Assembly: GCA_937910235.1 (NCBI GenBank)
Contig: CALENB010000009.1
Span: 1-36,982 of the forward strand
Source of the DNA: an uncultured Myxococcales bacterium
Lineage (GTDB): Bacteria; Myxococcota_A; UBA9042
Length of the DNA: 36,982 bases
Direction: 5' to 3'
Shown here: one piece after another, positions 7,830 to 16,000 of the stretch
How positions within the stretch are numbered: position 1 is the stretch's first letter
Layout: every line of letters starts with the position of its first letter
Translations under genes and position numbers: made by a program
The notes under the pieces: generated by a model
Databases searched by the model: none
What the model was told of the DNA's origin: nothing
The model's input: the letters and a program-made list of their open reading frames with translations, nothing else

Positions 7830-10800
7830 TCAGATCGATCCGACCGGCGCGCGTGCCACAGACAGCAGATAGCGCGCCACTCGGTCGTCGGGATCGTGGG
7901 CAAGCACAGCCTCTAGCACGCGACCCGCGCCGCGCATGTCACGATCGTGCAGGAGCTGAACGGCCGCCTCGAATTGCGACTTCGTCTCGTCGCGCAGCTG
8001 AATGACCGAATCCGTCTCCGTCGCGTAGAAGTCGTACAGTGGCGTGTGCTGCTCTCGTCCGCGCAAGATCACCTGTCCGATGAAGCGATGTGGAAAGCGG
8101 TCGGGATCCTCGACGCGCCCGAAGACGTCCCCGCTCACGATGGCATGACAGCCCCAGGCCTTCGTCATGCTCTCCAGCCGCGAGGCCGTGTTCACGGTGT
8201 CGCTGATGACGGTGGCGTCCAATCGTTGCGTCTCGCCGATGGTGCCCAGCGCGACCTTGCCCCAGTGCAGCGCCGCTCCGATGCGCATGATGGGCCAGCC
8301 CTGCGCCGCGTTCTGCTCGTTGTAGGTGTGGAGCACGCGGTACAGGCCCACGATCGCGTCGAGGGCTTTGCCCGGGTCGGAGGGGAACAGGGCGAGGACG
8401 GCGTCGCCGATGAACTTGTCGATGAACCCACCGTGGGCCCGAATAACCGGCCCCGCACGCTCCAAATAGCCGTTCAGATAACTGAAGATCTCCATCGGCA
8501 GCATGCGCTCGCTGATGGACGTGAACGAGCGCACATCGGAGAACAGCACCCCCATGTCCCGCTCGACGGCGTCGCCCAACGCGACCTCGGTCAAATCGCC
8601 CTTGCCGAGCAGATCGACAAAAGCGGTCGGTACGAATCGCTCCATCGACTGGCGCACCTTCTCCTGACGGTCATAGAACATCGCGTTTTCGATCGAAATC
8701 GCCGCCTGCGCGGTCAGAATGTCCAGCATCTGGCAGCGGTCGACGGTGAAGGCGTCCGGCGCGAGGTTGTTCTCCAGATAGAGCATGCCGACAAGCTTGC
8801 CCTGGTTGATGACCGGCGTGCAGAGCACCGAGCGCGTGCCGTGAGCGGAGACGTAGGGATCATGGCCGAATCGTTCGCTGCGCAGCGCGTCGCTCAACAC
8901 CAGCGGCTGCATCGCCCGCTCGACGAACCGCACCATCGGCAGACAGAGCGCGCCGTCCTCCAGCGGCTTGTGCGTCATAGCTTCGGCGCTCACTTGGCCG
9001 GCCTCCACCGTCGCCTCGATGCGCAGCGCATCGTGATGCATCAGCATCAGATAGCCCCGCTCGGCGCCGGCGGTCTCGACAACGGTGCGCATCAGCGTGC
9101 CCAGCAGATCGTTGAGGATGATCTCGGAGCTGATCGCTTGGCTGGCGCGCATGACAGCCTGAACGTCGAGGGCGGTGTCCGACGTCGTCATGGTCGCGTC
9201 GGCCGGGCCGGTGCGGCTTGAGCGGAGACGCGGGTAGGCGCTCTCCAGCTGCTTGGCTCGGACGGTGGCGCCCCATTTGATCCACGCGTAGTGCGCGTCG
9301 ACGATGAACGATCTCGCGGTGCGGAGCTTGCCCGCCTGTTCAAACCAGCGCGCGGCGCGTTCACAGGCGATGGCTTCGGCGTAGCCCATCCCCACTTCGC
9401 TGGCCGCGGACGCGGCGCGGTCGAACGAGACCTCAGCGGTGGCGAAGTCGCCCTCCAAGGCCGCAAGTTCGGCCTCTACGTGGAGTAGATAAGGCGCGTG
9501 GCCCGTCGGGTTGAGTGTGTGCCACTGCTGAAAGCGGGCGACATTCTCGCGCACAACGACCGCGGCGGCGGCCCGCGCAGCTGCGTCGCCATCGACGGCG
9601 CTCTCTGCTGCGATGATGCACTGCATGTAGCGAAACACGGGCACGACGAAGTGCGACGTTGAGCGAGCGAGGCCGCCCGCGACGGCTTTGGCGAGGGTGG
9701 CGGCTTCGTCCCAGCGCGCGAAGATGACGTGATTGATGAGCTTGAAGTACTCCACCAGGTCGCCAAACGTCTGCAGTTCGCCCTCGAACCCCTCCGCCTT
9801 CAGCGCCGCGCGACCGGCGTCATCCCCGACCAACTCCAGCAGCTCGTACCGCATACACCGCGCCAACAGGATCCCGACTGGCGAGCGCAGGGTCTCGTCG
9901 AGGATGCGCGAGATCTCGGCGCATTCGGTGATGGTCTCCGCCAACGGCGCGCCGCGAACCAGCGCGACGATGGGCACGTTGTACGCGGCCCAACCGGCGA
10001 ACAGGTACGCGCCCGTCTCGACGCCGGCGGTGATCGCCCGATGCAGGCTGCGCACCACGTCGCCCATCGGGTGGGTCCAGTGCTGCACAAAGGCGCCGTA
10101 AATTTGGTAGAGCGGCGCTTCCATCGCCCGCGCACCCATCCGGTCCGTGAGCGCCAGCGCGAGCTCGGCGAAGCGCGTACCCGGCGCGACCATGCCACGC
10201 GCGCAGAGCAACACCGAATACGTCATGTAGCCCAGCGGGGAGAACGGTGAGGTGCCGTGCTCGACGCTCAGTCGGACCATGCGCATCACCACGAAGGGCA
10301 GCACCTCAATCCGCGTGTAGGCCGGTCCAACCATCGACGTCAGCACCCGCATCTGCAGGAACACCGCCGGATCGCGCAGCATCGGCGCGTCGAGCAGCGC
10401 CATTGGGTCGCGACTGCCCAGCGCCGCCTGCAGGCCCTGCATCTCGGCGCCCATGACCCCCATCCAGCCCTCAGGCGAGGTCGGCGCTTGAAAGCCAAAC
10501 AGCTCGCTCAAGGCCTCGATGCCCGTGGCGATGCCGCTCAGAGAGTCGCCGATTCGGCCAAAGATCTGCATCCGCAGATTGAAGAGCTCGGCGCGCTCAG
10601 GCGGCGTGGTGGCGTGTGTGAACGCCGTGTCGATCAGCGCCATCGCCTCGTCGTAGCGACCGTTCAGCTGCGCGGCGTCCGCCCGCTTTTGCGTCAGCTG
10701 GAGCGTCATCTCACGCTGTTGGGTCCAGGCCGCGTCGCCCAAATGCTCCGTTCCGTGCTGCGCGAACTCCAGCGCTTTGCCAAACGCGCTCGATTGCAGG

Positions 10801-11702
10801 GCCATCGTGCAGGCGCGGAGATTCAGCCCGGCCGCGACGACACGCTCCGCGTCGGACGTAATGAAGGCGGCGCCGAGGTTGAAGTGGTTCGCCGCGTCGA
10901 AGACCTGTTGCTCAGCGTCTTCGCTCGCCGCGAGCAGTCTGGCCACTAGCAGATGCACCGCCGCTCGCTCGGGCGCCGTCTGGTCGGCATACGCGGCCTC
11001 TTGTACCCGGTCATGAGCAAAACGCACGCGGATCCCAGCGGCTTGTTCTGGCGTGAGCGCCCCACCGGCCGGCCCAAGCCCCGCCTTCCGCCAAGCATCA
11101 TCGACGGCGACCAGCAGCTCCCCTGCTAGGGCGGGCCACAGCGCCGCCCAGATGTCGTCGACACCCAGACCGCTGGCGCGGGTGAGCGTCCACAGATCGC
11201 AGCTGGCCCCCAGACACGCGCCGACGCCAACGAGGTGTCGGCTCTCGGCCGGCAGCCGCGCGAGCTTTCGAGCCAACAAATCGCCGACCTGGTCAGTCAA
11301 CCCGAGGCGTCTGATCTGCGGCAGATCCCAGACCCAACTCCCGGTCGTGGTGTCGTGTTTGAGACCGCCGTCTGCCTCCAGGCTGAGCAGCATCTGTTCG
11401 ATGAAATAGGGGTTTCCGCGCGCACGCAGCCAAAGCTGGTCAGCGAGCGGCGCGACGTCGGCGACGCTCGCGCCAAGGGTGTCTGCGATGAGGGTGTCGC
11501 TCGCCTCGCGATCGAGCGGCTCCAGGCTCAGCTGATGGGTCCCTGCGCCCGAGACGGCGACCTCCCCCCCCCCCGCCACTGCTTGATGCGCAGGCTGTCC
11601 GTGGCTTGGGTCTCGCGAAACGCACCGATCACCATGAGGTGGCTTTGACCAGGGTCGGAGAGCATGGCCTGCAGGAGCGCGAGCGAGTTGCCGCCGGCCC
11701 AC
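7830..11702 (-). CDS. C-terminal part of split signalling giant: ATPase remainder, TPR-like helices, GAF, class III adenylate cyclase
   Basis: This 1290-codon frame is recognisable only from about 11567 (residue 46, EVAVSG); the first 45 residues are out-of-frame read-through from a GTG. Residues 50-280 complete the AAA_16/STAND-type ATPase begun by the gene at 13084. Residues 290-830 are an all-helical, TPR-like region. Residues 850-1005 form a GAF sensor domain. Residues 1045-1225 are a class III cyclase. The cyclase has metal aspartates D1056 (FSDVRSFT) and D1100 (FIGDAVLALF), adenine-selecting K1096 and D1168, and transition-state N1171 and R1175. All are canonical, so it should make cAMP from ATP. 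Such proteins are normally one chain (kinase-ATPase-sensor-output). A -1 shift in the G11 tract would restore about 1750 residues. Whether this half is translated by itself is unknown. Confidence 0.85.
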   Translation of the reverse strand: MGRRQLARAPAGHALRPWSKPPHGDRCVSRDPSHGQPAHQAVAGGGEVAVSGAGTHQLSLEPLDREASDTLIADTLGASVADVAPLADQLWLRARGNPYFIEQMLLSLEADGGLKHDTTTGSWVWDLPQIRRLGLTDQVGDLLARKLARLPAESRHLVGVGACLGASCDLWTLTRASGLGVDDIWAALWPALAGELLVAVDDAWRKAGLGPAGGALTPEQAAGIRVRFAHDRVQEAAYADQTAPERAAVHLLVARLLAASEDAEQQVFDAANHFNLGAAFITSDAERVVAAGLNLRACTMALQSSAFGKALEFAQHGTEHLGDAAWTQQREMTLQLTQKRADAAQLNGRYDEAMALIDTAFTHATTPPERAELFNLRMQIFGRIGDSLSGIATGIEALSELFGFQAPTSPEGWMGVMGAEMQGLQAALGSRDPMALLDAPMLRDPAVFLQMRVLTSMVGPAYTRIEVLPFVVMRMVRLSVEHGTSPFSPLGYMTYSVLLCARGMVAPGTRFAELALALTDRMGARAMEAPLYQIYGAFVQHWTHPMGDVVRSLHRAITAGVETGAYLFAGWAAYNVPIVALVRGAPLAETITECAEISRILDETLRSPVGILLARCMRYELLELVGDDAGRAALKAEGFEGELQTFGDLVEYFKLINHVIFARWDEAATLAKAVAGGLARSTSHFVVPVFRYMQCIIAAESAVDGDAAARAAAAVVVRENVARFQQWHTLNPTGHAPYLLHVEAELAALEGDFATAEVSFDRAASAASEVGMGYAEAIACERAARWFEQAGKLRTARSFIVDAHYAWIKWGATVRAKQLESAYPRLRSSRTGPADATMTTSDTALDVQAVMRASQAISSEIILNDLLGTLMRTVVETAGAERGYLMLMHHDALRIEATVEAGQVSAEAMTHKPLEDGALCLPMVRFVERAMQPLVLSDALRSERFGHDPYVSAHGTRSVLCTPVINQGKLVGMLYLENNLAPDAFTVDRCQMLDILTAQAAISIENAMFYDRQEKVRQSMERFVPTAFVDLLGKGDLTEVALGDAVERDMGVLFSDVRSFTSISERMLPMEIFSYLNGYLERAGPVIRAHGGFIDKFIGDAVLALFPSDPGKALDAIVGLYRVLHTYNEQNAAQGWPIMRIGAALHWGKVALGTIGETQRLDATVISDTVNTASRLESMTKAWGCHAIVSGDVFGRVEDPDRFPHRFIGQVILRGREQHTPLYDFYATETDSVIQLRDETKSQFEAAVQLLHDRDMRGAGRVLEAVLAHDPDDRVARYLLSVARAPVGSI

Positions 11703-13084
11703 TGCAGATCGTCGAGGAAGAGCACGAGCGGGTGCTCCTTGCTCGCCAACACACGCACAAACGCCACCATCACGCGCTGAAACCGCGACAGGGACTCGCT
11801 GGGATCGAGCATGGGTGGTGGATTGGGTTCACCGATGATCAGCGCCAACTCAGGCACCACCGCCACGATCACGGCTGCGTTGAGCTTGAGGGCGCCGCCG
11901 ATTCGTTCGCGCCACGCCGCGATCTCGTCCGTCGTGCCCGCGAGGATGTCGCGAATCAAGTTACGCAGCGCCTGAATGACGCCAGCGTAGGGGACATTCT
12001 GCAGTTGATTGTACTTTCCGCTGACAAATCGCCCGTTTCGCAGGCTCACGTCGCGGACGGCTTCCCGCACCAGGCGTGTCTTGCCGACGCCGGGGAAGCC
12101 GCTGACCAGCAGCAGCTCTTTGGACCCGGCAGCGGCACGCGCAAACGTCTGCAGCAACGTCTTGATCGCCGCCTCGCGGCCGTAGAGCCGCTGGGACACC
12201 TGGAGCCACGGCGAGACGTCACGCTCGCCCAGCGTGAACGGCGCGACCGGTTCGCCCTGGCACAGCGCGTCGAGACAGCGCTGCAGGTCGTGACTCAGGC
12301 CAAAACCGCTCTGGTAGCGCGCTTCGGGCGTCTTCTCCATGAGCTTGCAGATGATGCGCGAGACCATCTCCGGCACACGCGCGTTCTGCTTCGAGGGCGG
12401 CACCGGCGGTCGCGCGATGTGGCTATGCACGAGCGCGAGCGGGTCCGATCCAAGGAAAGGCCGCTGGCCGCAGACGAGCTCGTAGAGCGTCACGCCGAGC
12501 GAATAGAGATCCGTTCGGTGATCGGTCGCGCGGTTCACGCGGCCTGTCTGTTCGGGCGAGATGTAGGCCAGCGTGCCTTCGAGCAGCTGCGCGGATGTGG
12601 CTGAGATCTGCTCCCGAAGCAGCCGCGTCGAGATGTCGAAGTCGATGATCATGGCGCGCGAGAGATCAGGCGTCACGACAATGTTGGAGGGGTTGATGTC
12701 GCGATGGATCAGGTGAGCGCCATGCAGCCGCCCGAGCGCATCGGCAACTTGGCGCGCGATCGCGACGCTCTCAAGTACGGTGAGCTGGCCACGGCTGGCG
12801 ACCAGGTGGCGTAGGGATTGACCGCCGATGTCCTCCATGATCAACGCAGGCCGATCTTGCACGTGGACCAGATCGTAGACTTTGGCGACGCCTGCTAGGT
12901 CCAGATCGCGGGCGTTCTCCCAAGCGTAGCGATAGCGGGCCAGGGATTTTACGTTCGGGCTGCTGACGGACAGCCACTTGACCACCACCGGCACGCCGTC
13001 CGACGCACGTGTGCCGCGGACCACAGTGCTGAGCGCGCTGCTGAACAGCGTCTCGCGCAGGTGATAGCCCGGGATGTTGATCAC
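11528..13084 (-). CDS. N-terminal part of split signalling giant: Ser/Thr kinase-like domain plus NTPase
   Basis: The ORF has 518 codons and starts at GTG 13084, whose GTGA overlaps the PKS stop. GGGGAG lies six bases upstream. The kinase-like domain covers residues 6-270: invariant lysine in VVVKWL (about 36), HRDINPSN (127-134) and a DFD in place of DFG (148-150). The glycine-rich loop is absent. This variant catalytic loop is usual in the large bacterial kinase-ATPase-sensor family (cyanobacterial HstK/PknK-like), so activity is uncertain. The AAA_16-type NTPase follows, with P-loop GFPGVGKT (329-336) and Walker B VLFLDD (454-459). The last 14 or so residues after the G11 tract are out of frame and unlike the family, so the domain is cut short. 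The probable intact product continues in the frame ending at 7830. Confidence 0.87.
   Translation of the reverse strand: MINIPGYHLRETLFSSALSTVVRGTRASDGVPVVVKWLSVSSPNVKSLARYRYAWENARDLDLAGVAKVYDLVHVQDRPALIMEDIGGQSLRHLVASRGQLTVLESVAIARQVADALGRLHGAHLIHRDINPSNIVVTPDLSRAMIIDFDISTRLLREQISATSAQLLEGTLAYISPEQTGRVNRATDHRTDLYSLGVTLYELVCGQRPFLGSDPLALVHSHIARPPVPPSKQNARVPEMVSRIICKLMEKTPEARYQSGFGLSHDLQRCLDALCQGEPVAPFTLGERDVSPWLQVSQRLYGREAAIKTLLQTFARAAAGSKELLLVSGFPGVGKTRLVREAVRDVSLRNGRFVSGKYNQLQNVPYAGVIQALRNLIRDILAGTTDEIAAWRERIGGALKLNAAVIVAVVPELALIIGEPNPPPMLDPSESLSRFQRVMVAFVRVLASKEHPLVLFLDDLQWAGGNSLALLQAMLSDPGQSHLMVIGAFRETQATDSLRIKQWRGGGRSPSRAQGPIS
11564..11574 (-). other. G11 homopolymer at the frameshift between kinase/ATPase and cyclase halves
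   Basis: The minus strand has 11 consecutive G. Upstream the frame reads KQWRGGG and then RSPSRAQ to a stop. In the -1 frame it reads on as GEVAVSGAG into the ATPase/helical/GAF/cyclase part. One extra G (12) or two fewer (9) would fuse the frames. It may be a sequencing or assembly error, a slippage mutation, a phase-variation tract, or a programmed -1 slip site (G GGG GGG). Confidence 0.85.
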
Positions 13085-16000
13085 GTACCGCTCCCCAAGT
13101 TGTCGCCGCCGGTGGCGCGGGATTCCGCCTCCACCAACACCGTCGCTAGCTCGGCCGCCAACACACGAACGTGTGGCTGCCGAATCACGGCGAGGTGGTC
13201 TCCCGTGATGGCTCGAATCTCCACGCCGTCAGCGGCAAGTCGCGACCAACCGAAGGTTGGATCGGTGTCTGCTCGAACCCAGAACGGCCTTTCTTCGGCC
13301 CATTCCGACTTGAACAACACCGCGCGCACACGGAGGCTCCGAGCTGGAGTATAGCTGATTGTTTCGCGAAGGTGGATACTCAGAAGTCGAAACAGCGGCG
13401 TCATCGCGGGTTGGTCGAGCGCGACGCTGTGGCTGGTCTCCGGGAGCAGCGCCGCCATGGCTGAACGCTGGAGCAAGCGCCGGAGCGTGCGGTCGCGTCG
13501 GCGCGGAAGGGTGGTCGTTGGCGGCCTGCTCGCGTCGCGTAGAAACAAATAATCATGAATGTGATGGACCAGCGTTCGCCCAGCGCGGCCAAAAATGATG
13601 CGCGACATCATCGCGGCGGAGGGTCGGTGCCCGTCGAGCGGCGCTGCCTCGTCGACGAGCGCGAGCAACGCGACTTTTTCCCCGAGATCGTCGAGCTGTA
13701 GCGCCATCTCGTAGATCACATAGCAGCCGAACGAGAACGCGCCGAGGTAGTAGGGGCCGCGCGGCTGCAGCGCGCGAATGGCGCGTACGTAGCGCCTCGC
13801 CATGCTGGGTACATCGAGATCGGGCTCGCTGCGTCCGTCGAGCCCCGCCGCCTGCAGCCCCCAAAACGGGCGATCGTGGGGCAGGGTGCGGGCAAGTTCG
13901 AAGTACGGAAACACGACGCCTGCAGCCGGATGCACGAAGAAGAGCGGCGACTTGCTGCCCGTCGTGCGCAGCGGCACGAGGCAGCGTGGCAGCGGCGCGG
14001 CGCACGATGAGGGCGATGACGCTGCGATCGACGGGCGCGCGGGGCGCGGGTCGATGCCGATCGCGTCGGGTGGCAGATGCGTCGCGAGGCGGGCGACCGT
14101 GAGGCCGTCGAAGGCTGCGGCGGCAGGCAGCGTGACGCCGTGCCGCCGTCGAATCTCTTCGAGCAGCCGCATCGTGATGAGGCTGTCGCCGCCGAGCGAG
14201 AAGAAGTCGTCGTCGACCCCAATCCCGCGTACGCCAAGCAGCGCTTCGCAGATCTCCACCAGCGCTCGCTCTCGCGCGTCGGACGCCGGGCGGTAGGGGA
14301 CGCTGAGGGCAGGTCGCGGGTGGCGGGCGGCCTCGGCGTCGTCCAAAATCGAGGCGCCGTGGACGATCGCCACGCCGGCGGCTGTAGCTGTGTGCGCCGG
14401 GCGTCCGGGCTGAGTGGGTCGCGTGATGGCGTCGACCCAGTGGCGTTCGCGGGCGAAGGCGTAGGTCGGCAGGTGGATCCGTCGACCGTCGGAGCCCCCC
14501 GGTAGCGGGACGTCGGCGCCGACGCAGGCGAGCGCAGCCAGTGTGCGTGGGATCGGGTTCGTGTCGTCGTCGCGACCGGCTGGCGCCTCGGCGACGGTCT
14601 CCATCAGCGGCGACAGCAGCGGCGCAGTGGCGAGGTTCCACAACGCCGGACCCGCCATGCATCGCGGTGGCCCCAGCTCAACGAGCACGTGGGGACCGCG
14701 GTGCCCCAGGGTGGCAAACGCGCTGACGAGGTCAACAGGCGCCAGGGTGTGCTTGGCCCAATACCCGGGCGACGTCACCTCGGCGGCTGTGAGCAGCGCG
14801 CCGGTCACCGCGCTGACCATGGGCACGTCTGGCGCGTGCAGCTCAAAGCTCGCCGCCAGCGCACGTAGTGGGGCCTCAATTGGGGCGAGCAGCGGACTGT
14901 GTGCGGCCACACTCACACGAACGCGCCGGCACGCGATGTCCCGCGCCGTTAGCAGCGCGTGCAGCTGATCGATGGGGTCTGGCAGACCGGTGGCCACGGA
15001 CGCGTCGGGGCCGTTCCGCAGCGCTACCCAGGTGCCCTCGGGCAGCAGCTCCGCGAGGGCATCGCCCGACAGCGGGGCGAACAGGCACGCACCCGCGGGC
15101 GTCTGCCGAAGCAGCTGAGAGCGGGCCACCATGAAACGCATGGCGTCTTCGATACGCATGACACCCGTGAGCGCGGCGACGGCGAATTCGCCGGTGCTCT
15201 GGCCGAGATACACGTCGGGTCGCGCGCCCGCCGCGATGAGCGCGCGACCGGTGGCCCAGCCCACGGCGAGCGTGAACGGACCGGCGTTGTCTTGTTGATC
15301 GAGCCGCGCTTGCTGCGCTGGCACGTCGGCCGCGGGCGTCAGAAAAACCCGGGGATCCGGGCCGCCAGCGGCGATGCAGGCCGCTGCGGCCCGGTCGAAA
15401 GCCGCTCGGAACGTGGCGCTGTGTCGGTAGGCCTGCGCGCCGGCGCCGACGCGCTGGAAGCCCTGGCCGGGGATGAGAAACGCCGTCTGATTGCGGGCCG
15501 CCCCTGCTTGTAGGGCGCGCGTCGTCATGCCGTGCGGCGGGGCCCCTAGCTGTTCGGCGGCGTTGGCGCCCGCTGGCACCCACCACACAGCTTGGCATGG
15601 CAGGCGGCGGCGCCCCGTCGCCAGGGTCGTCGCGACGTCCATCAGGTTGGCGTCCGGGTGCCGAGCCAGCCACTGACTCAGGGTGCGCCGCTGTCGCTCC
15701 AGCGCCGCCTCATCGCGACCCTGCAACAGCAGCGCCACCCCCTCAACGTTGGCGACCGGGGCCGCGTCGGCAGGTGGCAGCGGCGCCTCCCCGACGATGA
15801 CGTGGGCGTTCGTCCCCCCCGCGCCAAAGCTGCTCACGCCGGCCAGCCGCGCGCGCGCGCTTCGCGGCCACGGCACAGCGGTGGTGGCCAGCCGCAGCGG
15901 CGTCCGGGCGAGCTGAAGCGCCGGGTTCTCGCGGGTTGCGTGGCGTGACGCCGGAATCTGGTCATGCTCCAGCGCCAGCGTGGCCTTGATGAGCCCGCAG

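Noticed and set aside
7811-7903. Longer start (7903) for the patatin gene
   Set aside because: It would overlap the cyclase gene by over 70 bases; ATG 7810 has a good ribosome site and begins just before the conserved SLDGG strand.
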